Assembly: GCF_026241335.1 (NCBI RefSeq)
Contig: NZ_JAPHAV010000001.1
Coordinates: 62,001 to 126,000, forward strand
Length of the DNA stretch: 64,000 nucleotides
Direction of reading: 5' to 3'
DNA from: Ochrobactrum chromiisoli
Lineage (GTDB): Bacteria; Pseudomonadota; Alphaproteobacteria; Rhizobiales; Rhizobiaceae
Position 1 is the first letter of the stretch; each line of letters opens with the position of its first letter. The position numbers and the translations under genes were made by a program. Under the pieces are notes generated by a model, which saw only the letters and a list, made by a program, of their open reading frames with translations, was not told where the DNA came from and did no database searches. Shown one piece after another: positions 20,517-28,319 of the stretch.

Positions 20517-21680
20517 TCAGCCTTGAGCTCTTTCTGAAAAACTGTCGAGATATTCTGCGCTCTGCATTTCAAAAAGGCGCGAGGCTGTACGGTCAAACTC
20601 AAAGGCTTCCACGCCCTGCTTAGCCTCATAGAGCTTTTCAGGCTGCGCTTCGGCAGAGATGAAAAGCCGCGCATGATGATCATAAAGCACGTCGATGAGC
20701 AAAATAAAGCGCTTGGCTTCATTGCGGCGCGAATAGTCAAGCATCGGCACATCATCAATAAACAATGTCGAATAGCGCGTGACGATAGCGATATAATCAT
20801 TGGCTGCAAGCGGCTGCGCGCACAGTTCATCAAAGCTGAAGCGTGCTGCCCCCGGCACTGCACGGCGCACGGAAATATCGCGCCCCTTGATGTGGATCAC
20901 ATCCGGCTTTTCTTGCCGACCAGCCTTCAGCGCTGTCCACGCAGCCTCCATCCGTTTGCTCGTCTCGGAATTAAGCGGTGTCAGATAAACCGGCTGACGG
21001 TCGAGCTTTTCCAGCCGGTAATCGGTGCGCGAATCGAGATTGATCACATCGACATGCTGCTTGAGAATATCGACAAAGGGCAGGAACAGCTGACGGTTCA
21101 GCCCATCGCGATAAAGATTGTCGGGTGCCACGTTGGACGTCGCAATCAGCACCACGCCGCGCGCAAACAAAGCGCTGAACAGGCGCGACAAGATCATCGC
21201 ATCCGCAATATCGGTCACAGTAAATTCGTCAAAGCAAAGCACCCAAGCCTGTTGCGCCAAAGCTTCTGCAACCGGCGGAATCGAGTCTTCCTGCTTGGTT
21301 TCGCCACGCTTCAAGGCCTGACGATGCGCATTGATACGCTCATGGACATCGGCCATGAAATCATTGAAATGCGCGCGGCGTTTGCGTTCGACCGGCAAAA
21401 GCTGGAAGAACATATCCATCAGCATGGTCTTGCCACGCCCAACCTCGCCATGGACATAAAGGCCTTTGACGGTGGCAATCTCTTTGCGCTTGCCAAACAG
21501 CCAGCCCAGCGCACTCGATTTGCGCGACAGGCGTTTGCTGCAAACTTCCTCGATCAGCCGGTCATAGCGTGCAGTCAGTTCAAGCTGCGCGGGATCGGCC
21601 TCGACTTCCCCCGCTTTGACCAGCGCGTCATAATGCTCGCGAACCGAGGGGAACGCCTTCAGATTACCGTCGAAAGACAT
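20517..21680 (-). CDS. zapE: AFG1-like cell division ATPase ZapE
   Basis: AFG1/ZapE-family P-loop ATPase; the E. coli homologue acts on the Z ring and the mitochondrial one in protein quality control. 387 residues. Walker A in YVHGEVGRGKTMLMDMFF (about 73-90), HFNDFMADVHERI, Walker B in VLCFDEFTVTDIADAMIL, sensor segment IATSNVAPDNLYRDGLNR, and the C-terminal FIDDVPMLDYSRRNEAKRF. The ATG at 21680, after GGTGGGAC, is favoured over a GTG 6 codons upstream. Located upstream of mdh on the same strand, as in related genomes. Confidence 0.93.
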   Translation of the reverse strand: MSFDGNLKAFPSVREHYDALVKAGEVEADPAQLELTARYDRLIEEVCSKRLSRKSSALGWLFGKRKEIATVKGLYVHGEVGRGKTMLMDMFFQLLPVERKRRAHFNDFMADVHERINAHRQALKRGETKQEDSIPPVAEALAQQAWVLCFDEFTVTDIADAMILSRLFSALFARGVVLIATSNVAPDNLYRDGLNRQLFLPFVDILKQHVDVINLDSRTDYRLEKLDRQPVYLTPLNSETSKRMEAAWTALKAGRQEKPDVIHIKGRDISVRRAVPGAARFSFDELCAQPLAANDYIAIVTRYSTLFIDDVPMLDYSRRNEAKRFILLIDVLYDHHARLFISAEAQPEKLYEAKQGVEAFEFDRTASRLFEMQSAEYLDSFSERAQG

Positions 21681-21761
21681 GATTGTCTGTCCCACCACTC
21701 AATTGCAGAAAAGGCGGAGCGTCTTGCGACTGCTCCGCCTGTCTTTAACGCAGTTGCTTTA

Positions 21762-22298
21762 TCAGCGCGACAGCGAAACGGCCTGACCGCTTGTGGTCTG
21801 GCCGTCAAATCGGCTCGGACCGGAAGAATAAAGCGTTGCGACCGTGCCGCCATTCGCATCATAGAGCGAAAGCTGCTTGCCATTGACCGCCCATGAAGCG
21901 AGGCTTCCAAGTTCACCGGGGCAGCGCAATGGGCCAGCGCGGAAACCCTGACCATATTTGGTCTGCGGGGTTGCGATCTTGCAGTTCTGACCGGCAAGGG
22001 AAGCATTCCACACGCCAGCAACCTTGCCCGGCGTCAGATCAGGTGCCGATTCGGGCGGCAGACTTGCAACCTGCGTGCCTGCGGCAGGCATTGAAGTGTC
22101 AGTCGTCGGCGCCGTCGGAAACGATGTCGGCGCGTTCAAATTGCCGGACTGCACAGAACTGACGGGAGCAGAGCGCAGCGGTGCTGGTGGCGGCGGCGAT
22201 GCATTATTGTCAAAACCTCCGACCCGGGAGCTTTGGCAACCGGCCAGAATAGCGCCCGCCGCAGCAATGCTGAGCAAACTTGCTTTTGAAATTCCCAT
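21762..22298 (-). CDS. omp19: Outer membrane lipoprotein Omp19
   Basis: Outer-membrane lipoprotein. The 178-residue sequence closely follows Brucella Omp19 as I remember it, with many substitutions in the proline-rich N-terminal third. The signal peptide ends in a lipobox ILAGC with lipid-carrying Cys21; then a flexible proline/serine-rich linker (about 25-85) and a compact C-domain with VAGVWNASLAGQNCKIATPQ and RAGPLRCPGELGSLASWAVN. The C-domain belongs to the bacterial alkaline-proteinase-inhibitor fold, and Brucella Omp19 is reported to inhibit proteases. Start at the ATG at 22298 with GGAG 6 bases upstream. Useful taxonomic marker for the Brucella group. Confidence 0.9.
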   Translation of the reverse strand: MGISKASLLSIAAAGAILAGCQSSRVGGFDNNASPPPPAPLRSAPVSSVQSGNLNAPTSFPTAPTTDTSMPAAGTQVASLPPESAPDLTPGKVAGVWNASLAGQNCKIATPQTKYGQGFRAGPLRCPGELGSLASWAVNGKQLSLYDANGGTVATLYSSGPSRFDGQTTSGQAVSLSR

Positions 22299-22645
22299 CT
22301 GGTTCTCCAATTCCTGGTCTTGGTGGGGCCAACAAGTGGGGGAGTGCCCCTTGCAGGATCGAGTTTGAAAGCTCGACCTAAAACATTATTGCACCGATAA
22401 AATGGCGATATGGTTAAAAAATCAACTGTAGTCTTGTGCGAATTTCGTCAAAACAGGATCAGGAAGGCTTGAAAGTGCTTAGAAATTTTCAAAATGGCGC
22501 AGGAAGGACACAGTTTTTGCGCAAATAGCGATCCACAAGTTCAGCAATCAGACAGAGCTGAAGCCAATCGTGCACCGGTACTGGCAATTTGTGGGCTTTT
22601 CCGCCATATAGAGCCTTTCTAAACGAACGGGACCACGAACCAGCA
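22299..22645. other. 347-base divergent intergenic region between omp19 and dapF
   Basis: No open frame here looks real. It must hold promoters for both genes, but no strong -35/-10 pair stands out. An imperfect inverted repeat TCGAG / CTCGA spans 22359-22376, in the probable 5' leader of omp19. Confidence 0.4.
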
Positions 22646-23533
22646 ATGAGCAAGGCCATCTTCGCCAAGATGAACGGATTGGGCAACAAGATCATTGTTG
22701 CTGATATGCGCGGACGCAGCGATCATATTGCTGCGACTGCTGCTATCCGTTTGGCCGCAGATGAGGCAACCGCGTTTGATCAAATCATGGCCATTCATGA
22801 TCCCAAAACGCCCGGCACCGATCATTATATCGAGATCATCAATTGCGATGGCACGCAGGCGCAGGCTTGCGGCAATGGTACGCGCTGCGTTGTGCAATGG
22901 CTTTCCAAAGAAAGCGGCAAGCAGGATTATACGTTCCAGACACTGGCTGGCATCCTGACCGCCAATGAGCACGAAGATGGGCTGATTACCGTCGATATGG
23001 GCAAGCCGCATTTCGGCTGGAAGGAAATCCCCCTCGCCCATGCAGTTGAAGACACAAGCGCCATCGACCTGTCTGCTGGCCCTGCTGATGCGCCTGTTCT
23101 GCAAGCGCCGTCGATCGCATCCATGGGCAATCCGCACGCGATCTTCTGGGTTGAAAACGATGTCTGGTCCTATGCACTGGATAAATATGGTCCCGGACTG
23201 GAACATGCCCCGGTCTTCCCGCAACGCGCCAATATTTCCATCGCCCAAATCACATCGCGCGACAGCATGAACCTGCGCACATGGGAACGTGGCGCGGGCC
23301 TCACCCTTGCCTGTGGTTCTGCCGCCTGCGCTGCTGCCGTCTCAGGCGCACGCACGGGACGCACCGAACGCAATGTCACCGTGAATGTCCCCGGCGGCCC
23401 ACTCAAAATCGAATGGCGCGACGATGATCACGTCATGATGACCGGGCCTGCCGAGTGGGAGTTTGATGGCACATTTGATCCTGTAACCGGCGAATGGGAC
23501 TACGCCCCCAATCAAGACCGGGGAGCTGCCTGA
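22646..23533 (+). CDS. dapF: Diaminopimelate epimerase
   Basis: Cofactor-independent epimerase converting LL- to meso-diaminopimelate for lysine and peptidoglycan. 295 residues. The two catalytic cysteines are in [16 protein letters not shown] (first) and [14 protein letters not shown] (second); the N-terminal [19 protein letters not shown] is typical. The ATG at 22646 matches the family N-terminus; an upstream in-frame ATG at 22589 would add 19 residues. Its stop overlaps the mtaB start by one base (TGATG), so the two are coupled. Confidence 0.96.
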   Translation: MSKAIFAKMNGLGNKIIVADMRGRSDHIAATAAIRLAADEATAFDQIMAIHDPKTPGTDHYIEIINCDGTQAQACGNGTRCVVQWLSKESGKQDYTFQTLAGILTANEHEDGLITVDMGKPHFGWKEIPLAHAVEDTSAIDLSAGPADAPVLQAPSIASMGNPHAIFWVENDVWSYALDKYGPGLEHAPVFPQRANISIAQITSRDSMNLRTWERGAGLTLACGSAACAAAVSGARTGRTERNVTVNVPGGPLKIEWRDDDHVMMTGPAEWEFDGTFDPVTGEWDYAPNQDRGAA

Positions 23534-24816
23534 TGGCCGTGGAAGTCATAACCTTTGGATGCCGCCTCAACACCTATGAATCCGAGGTGATGAAGCGCGA
23601 AGCGGATAATGCCGGTCTTGGTGAACTCAAAGACGGCGCGATCATCTTCAACACCTGTGCGGTCACGGCAGAAGCCGTCCGTCAGGCGCGTCAGGCCATT
23701 CGCAAAGCCCGGCGCGACAACCCGGAGGCTCGCATCATTGTGACGGGCTGTGCCGCGCAAACGGAATCGGCAAAATTTGAGGCCATGGACGAAGTCGACC
23801 TCATTCTGGGTAATGAGGAAAAGCTAAAGGCCAATTCCTATCGCATGCTGCCCGATTTCGGCGTGAACCAGTTCGAAAAAGTGCGCGTCAACGACATTAT
23901 GGAAGTGCGCGAAACCGCAAGCCATATGGTCGATGCCATTGAAGGCCGCGCGCGCGCTTTCGTGCAGGTGCAGAATGGCTGCGATCATCGCTGCACCTTC
24001 TGCATCATTCCTTATGGGCGCGGCAATTCGCGTTCGGTGCCAATGGGCGGCGTGGTCGATCAGGTCAAACGCCTTGTCGATAACGGCTATCGGGAAGTCG
24101 TTCTAACGGGCGTGGACATGACCTCTTACGGTCCCGATCTGCCGGGTAGCCTGCGTCTTGGAAAACTGGTCAAAACCGTTCTCAATCAAGTGCCGGATTT
24201 GCAGCGCCTGCGTCTCTCATCCATCGATTCCATTGAGGCCGATGAAGACCTGATGGAAGCAATCGCCAATGAAAAGCGCCTGATGCCGCATCTGCATCTG
24301 TCGCTTCAGGCAGGCGACGACATGATTTTAAAGCGCATGAAGCGCCGTCATTTACGCGATGATTCCATCCGCTTCTGCGAAGATGTACGCGCACTTCGCC
24401 CCGACATCGTGTTCGGTGCCGACATCATTGCCGGTTTCCCGACCGAAACAGAAGAGATGTTCGCAAACTCGATGAAAATCGTTGAGGAATGTGGCCTGAC
24501 ACATCTGCACGTCTTCCCCTATAGCGCACGCGAAGGCACACCGGCTGCACGCATGCCACAGGTCAGACGCGAAATCGTGAAAGATCGCGCCGCACGTTTG
24601 CGTGCCGTTGGTGACCGCGCATATCAAAAACACTTAGCTTCTCTCAATGGCACTGTGCAGCGCCTGTTGATCGAGAAGGAAGGCATTGCCCGCACGGAAG
24701 GCTTTACGCTTGCCGCTGTGGATCAGGGCAATGCTGGCGAAATTATCGAACGAATTGTGACGGGGCATGACGGTGAAAAACTCCTCACCCGTCAGACAGA
24801 GCCGCAAGCGGCTTAA
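23533..24816 (+). CDS. mtaB: tRNA t6A37 methylthiotransferase MtaB
   Basis: Radical-SAM enzyme adding a methylthio group to N6-threonylcarbamoyladenosine at tRNA position 37. 427 residues: N-terminal UPF0004 domain with three cysteine motifs (FGCRLNTYESE, NTCAVTAEA, VTGCAAQTE), then the radical SAM motif CDHRCTFC (about residues 150-157) and the barrel up to about 370, then a short C-terminal domain. CRLN rather than CQMN, and the general pattern, point to MtaB rather than MiaB. Start overlaps the dapF stop (TGATG). Confidence 0.9.
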   Translation: MAVEVITFGCRLNTYESEVMKREADNAGLGELKDGAIIFNTCAVTAEAVRQARQAIRKARRDNPEARIIVTGCAAQTESAKFEAMDEVDLILGNEEKLKANSYRMLPDFGVNQFEKVRVNDIMEVRETASHMVDAIEGRARAFVQVQNGCDHRCTFCIIPYGRGNSRSVPMGGVVDQVKRLVDNGYREVVLTGVDMTSYGPDLPGSLRLGKLVKTVLNQVPDLQRLRLSSIDSIEADEDLMEAIANEKRLMPHLHLSLQAGDDMILKRMKRRHLRDDSIRFCEDVRALRPDIVFGADIIAGFPTETEEMFANSMKIVEECGLTHLHVFPYSAREGTPAARMPQVRREIVKDRAARLRAVGDRAYQKHLASLNGTVQRLLIEKEGIARTEGFTLAAVDQGNAGEIIERIVTGHDGEKLLTRQTEPQAA

Positions 24817-24837
24817 AGCTTAAGGGCATCAAAATTC

Positions 24838-26244
24838 ATGGCAATGGGTTTCATCAAGAAAATGTTCTCCTTCGGCAAGAAGGAGGTCGAGGAAAAACCG
24901 GTCGAAGAACTGGCTCCCGATTCTTTGGAAGCACAGCTTCCTGAAACCACCGAGTTAGCCGCAACCGAAGTGGTCGTTTCCGAACAGGACACACCAGTTG
25001 TTATTGCTGATCCTGAGCCGGTTGAGGAAGAGAAGGCAGAACCGGAACATCCGGTTGCCGAGATTGAAATTCCGATTGAACAGCCTCCAGTGATGGAGCC
25101 AATCGTCGTTGAAGCCCCTGTTGCAGAGCCGAACATTGAGCCAGAGCCGGAACCTGTTGCTGAACCTGAACAGGTTGAAGTGCCGGCAATCCCCGAGACA
25201 GCGACTGTTGAGGATGGGGTTGAACCCGCCGTTCAGCCGGAACCGGTAAAGCCCAAAAAGGTCAAGGTCGCAAAGGCCGTTGAAGAGCATCAGGAAGAAG
25301 TGCCGGTTGAGGCAGCGCCTGAACCAAGGCTTTCCTGGTTCGAGCGCCTGCGCCGCGGGTTGTTGCGCTCATCGAATTCATTAAGCGATTCCATCGGCAG
25401 CATTTTCACCAAGCGCAAGCTCGATGAAGATACGTTGCAGGATCTTGAAGACGTACTCATTCAGGCCGATCTCGGTCTTGAAACCGCGATGCGCGTCACC
25501 GACGCGCTGTCATCCGGCCGTTATGGCAAGGACGTGACTGGCGAAGAAGTCCGAAACATCATGGGCGCAGAAATCGAGAAGGTTCTCGGTCCCGTTGCTA
25601 AACCGCTGGAACTCGATCTTTCGCATAAGCCGCATGTCATTCTGGTTGTCGGCGTCAATGGAACCGGCAAGACCACGACCATCGGCAAGCTGGCGGCAAA
25701 ACTCACCGCTGGCGGCCTCAAAGTCATGCTTGCGGCAGGCGACACATTCCGCGCCGCAGCCATCGAACAGCTTCATATCTGGGGTGAGCGCACCGGCTCT
25801 CCGGTTGTTTCGAGCAAGCTTGGCGCCGATGCGGCAGGCCTTGCCTATGATGCATGGAAGCAGGCGAAAGAGGCGGGCAGCGATGTGCTCATCATCGACA
25901 CCGCAGGCCGTTTGCAGAACAAGGCCGAGCTGATGGACGAACTCGCCAAGATCGTCCGTGTGCTTGGCAAGCATGACCCGGAAGCCCCGCACACCGTCCT
26001 TCAGACGCTGGATGCCACCACCGGGCAGAACGCGCTCAATCAGGTCGAGATTTTCAAAAATATCGCTGGCGTCAACGGCCTTGTCATGACCAAGCTGGAC
26101 GGCACGGCACGCGGTGGCATTCTGGTGGCAATCTCTGCCAAACATAAGCTCCCAATCTATTTCATCGGCGTCGGCGAAGGTGTCGACGATCTTGAACCAT
26201 TTGCGGCCAAGGATTTTGCCCGCGCCATCGCAGGAGTTGCCTGA
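24838..26244 (+). CDS. ftsY: Signal recognition particle receptor FtsY
   Basis: SRP receptor GTPase that docks ribosome-SRP complexes at the membrane. 468 residues: a membrane-proximal N-terminus ([13 protein letters not shown]), a long acidic Glu/Pro/Val-rich A-domain (about 15-155, with repeated EPEPV-like tracts), and the NG domain (165-468). G motifs are [47 protein letters not shown] and [11 protein letters not shown] second ATG two codons in is an alternative start. The last base of its stop is the first base of yciB. Confidence 0.97.
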   Translation: MAMGFIKKMFSFGKKEVEEKPVEELAPDSLEAQLPETTELAATEVVVSEQDTPVVIADPEPVEEEKAEPEHPVAEIEIPIEQPPVMEPIVVEAPVAEPNIEPEPEPVAEPEQVEVPAIPETATVEDGVEPAVQPEPVKPKKVKVAKAVEEHQEEVPVEAAPEPRLSWFERLRRGLLRSSNSLSDSIGSIFTKRKLDEDTLQDLEDVLIQADLGLETAMRVTDALSSGRYGKDVTGEEVRNIMGAEIEKVLGPVAKPLELDLSHKPHVILVVGVNGTGKTTTIGKLAAKLTAGGLKVMLAAGDTFRAAAIEQLHIWGERTGSPVVSSKLGADAAGLAYDAWKQAKEAGSDVLIIDTAGRLQNKAELMDELAKIVRVLGKHDPEAPHTVLQTLDATTGQNALNQVEIFKNIAGVNGLVMTKLDGTARGGILVAISAKHKLPIYFIGVGEGVDDLEPFAAKDFARAIAGVA

Positions 26245-26900
26245 TGGAGCATCCCGTTTTCGAACGCGATCCCTCGCAAAAAACCGAAGCCGAACGCAAG
26301 GAAGTGCCGCCGCTGCTCAAGCTTGCGCTGGAACTCGGGCCGCTTCTGGTTTTCTTTTTCGCCAATGCGCGTGGTGAAAGCCTGATTGAGCATTTTCCGG
26401 TGCTCGCTCAGATTGGCGAGCCGATCTTTCTGGCAACTGCCCTCTTCATGGTTGCGACCGTCATAGCCCTTGCCATTTCATGGTCGATGACACGCACCTT
26501 GCCGATGATGCCACTCATTTCCGGTATCGTGGTGCTGGTTTTTGGTGCGCTCACACTCTGGCTGCACAACGACACCTTCATCAAAATGAAGCCCACAATC
26601 GTCAACACGCTGTTTGGCGCGATCCTGCTTGGCGGACTGCTGTTCGGCAAATCCCTGCTCGGTTATGTGTTTGATTCGGCCTTCCGGCTTGATGCCGAAG
26701 GCTGGCGGAAACTGACCTTCCGCTGGGGCCTGTTCTTCATCTTCCTCGCAGTGGTGAATGAAGTGGTGTGGCGGAATTTTTCGACCGATGCCTGGGTCTC
26801 TTTCAAGGTCTGGGGCATTATGCCGATCACCATTGTCTTCACGCTTTCACAAATGCCGCTTATCCAGAAGCACACATTGCCTGAAGCTAAAAAAGATTAG
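26244..26900 (+). CDS. yciB: Inner membrane septation-type protein YciB
   Basis: YciB/IspA family multi-pass membrane protein implicated in cell-envelope and septum integrity. 218 residues with about five to six hydrophobic helices; typical blocks are [19 protein letters not shown] (about 26-44), [40 protein letters not shown] and [20 protein letters not shown]. It overlaps ftsY by one base (TGATG). Its TAG stop is immediately followed by, and arguably supplied by, the edge of a palindromic repeat. Confidence 0.94.
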   Translation: MEHPVFERDPSQKTEAERKEVPPLLKLALELGPLLVFFFANARGESLIEHFPVLAQIGEPIFLATALFMVATVIALAISWSMTRTLPMMPLISGIVVLVFGALTLWLHNDTFIKMKPTIVNTLFGAILLGGLLFGKSLLGYVFDSAFRLDAEGWRKLTFRWGLFFIFLAVVNEVVWRNFSTDAWVSFKVWGIMPITIVFTLSQMPLIQKHTLPEAKKD

Positions 26901-26985
26901 AGCATGTCTCCCAAAAGTGGGAACCGGTTTTGGGACAAAGACATGCGTAAAAACAAAGAATTAGAGCGAGCGCAACACGCTCTAA
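26898..26985. repeat. Palindromic intergenic repeat (RIME-like), two hairpins
   Basis: First hairpin: GCATGTC (26902-26908) pairs with GACATGC (26940-26946), enclosing CCCAAAA/TTTTGGG around the core GTGGGAACCGG. Second hairpin: TTAGAGCG (26961-26968) with CGCTCTAA (26978-26985). The core GTGG(G/A)AACCGGTTT recurs at 41586 and 48681, placing it in a dispersed repeat family like the intergenic mosaic elements of rhizobia and brucellae. Its TAGAGC edge forms the yciB stop codon. Confidence 0.8.
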
Positions 26986-27003
26986 GATATATGGGAGGAC
27001 GCC

Positions 27004-27774
27004 ATGTTACGCCTGGACATTGAACAATTCATCTGCCGCAGCGATAATTATGGTGTTCTCATTCATGATCCCGAAAGCGACCTGACAGCTGCAATCGATG
27101 CGCCGGATGCGGCAGCCATTGAAGCGGCACTAAAACGCCGTGGCTGGACACTCGACTTCATCTTCACGACGCATCATCACCTTGATCATGTTGAAGGCAA
27201 TGCGGCGTTGAAAGCCAAATTCGGCGTCAGCATCATCGGCCCGGAAGCAGAAGCCAGCAAAATCCCGACGCTCGACCGCAAGATGAAAGACGGCGACGAA
27301 TTCACCTTCGGACTTTTCAAGGTGAAAGTGATCTCCACCCCCGGCCATACGGCTGGCGAGATTTCCTTCTATCTGCCGGAAGCGAAAGTCGTGTTCACGG
27401 GCGACACGCTTTTTGCATTGGGCTGCGGTCGTCTGTTCGAAGGAACACCGGCAACCATGTTCCAGTCTCTGCAAAAACTTGTGAGGCTTCCGGGTGACAC
27501 GGTCGTTTATTGCGGTCATGAATACACGCAGAGCAATGCGCGTTTCGCCCTGACGATTGATCCTGACAATTCGGCCTTGAAAGAACGGGCGGCAGAGATT
27601 GCGCGGTTGCGTGCGGCTGATAAAATGACCCTGCCCACAAGCATTGCGCTTGAAATGGCCACCAATCCGTTTCTGCGCTGGCACGATAGTGGCATTCGCG
27701 CACGCCTTGATATGCGCGAAGCAAGTGATGAAGCCATTTTCGCAGAAATCCGTAAGCGCAAAGACCATTTCTAG
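27004..27774 (+). CDS. gloB: Hydroxyacylglutathione hydrolase (glyoxalase II)
   Basis: Hydrolyses S-D-lactoylglutathione to lactate and glutathione in methylglyoxal detoxification. 256 residues of the metallo-beta-lactamase fold: metal ligands in THHHLDHVEGN (about 56-66), TPGHTAGEISFY, GDTLFALGCGRLFEG and YCGHEYT; the C-terminal helical domain binds glutathione. GGGAGGA lies about 6 bases before the ATG. The 3' gene for a small secreted protein follows after 9 bases. Confidence 0.95.
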   Translation: MLRLDIEQFICRSDNYGVLIHDPESDLTAAIDAPDAAAIEAALKRRGWTLDFIFTTHHHLDHVEGNAALKAKFGVSIIGPEAEASKIPTLDRKMKDGDEFTFGLFKVKVISTPGHTAGEISFYLPEAKVVFTGDTLFALGCGRLFEGTPATMFQSLQKLVRLPGDTVVYCGHEYTQSNARFALTIDPDNSALKERAAEIARLRAADKMTLPTSIALEMATNPFLRWHDSGIRARLDMREASDEAIFAEIRKRKDHF

Positions 27775-27783
27775 GATACGATC

Positions 27784-28278
27784 ATGACGACCTTTTCCCG
27801 CATCAAGAAGTTCAACGCAGCCGCAGTCTTTGGCCTTTCGCTTATCGTCCTTCCGCAATCATTGAACGTCACTTATGCCGAAGATATTATTGCGATTGCC
27901 ACGCCGCCGAAGACACCAGAAGAAATCAACAATTTCAAGCTGAGCGAAGACCTGCTCACGCGCATGGAAAAAATCCATAACAAGCTTGAGGAAATGCAGC
28001 TTTCGCCCACGGCAGAAGAAGGTCAGGATGCACGTCCGACCATGGATTCCATGGTAAAAAGCATTGAATCGCGGCCACAGGTTGTTGCTGTTATGAAGGC
28101 TGAAAATATCGAACCACGCGATTATCTTCTTGCCTATTTCGCCATGATGAACGGACTTGCGGCGGCGGATGCCGAAGAAGAAGAACAGCTCGTCGATGAA
28201 GTGAAGCAGATTAATCCCGAACACCTCGCCTTTGCCAAGCAATATGGTGAACGCATTCGCGAACTGATCGGCGAGTAA
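27784..28278 (+). CDS. Small secreted protein of unknown function
   Basis: 164 residues, family not recognised. A signal peptide is likely: basic MTTFSRIKKFNA, hydrophobic AAVFGLSLIVLPQSL, cleavage probably after VTYA (about residue 32). The mature part is acidic and largely helical by composition, with DAEEEEQLVDEVKQ near residue 128-141. It has no cysteines. It lies 9 bases after gloB and ahead of a terminator, so it is probably co-transcribed with gloB. Confidence 0.72.
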   Translation: MTTFSRIKKFNAAAVFGLSLIVLPQSLNVTYAEDIIAIATPPKTPEEINNFKLSEDLLTRMEKIHNKLEEMQLSPTAEEGQDARPTMDSMVKSIESRPQVVAVMKAENIEPRDYLLAYFAMMNGLAAADAEEEEQLVDEVKQINPEHLAFAKQYGERIRELIGE

Positions 28279-28285
28279 ATATAAA

Positions 28286-28315
28286 AAAAACGGCGAAGTT
28301 TTCTTCGCCGGTTTT
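28286..28315. terminator. Terminator between converging transcripts
   Basis: Perfect stem CGGCGAAG (28291-28298) / CTTCGCCG (28303-28310), loop TTTT, with an A8 tract before and GTTTT after. It can serve the plus-strand gloB unit and the minus-strand P-type ATPase gene. Confidence 0.8.
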
Positions 28316-28319
28316 GGTT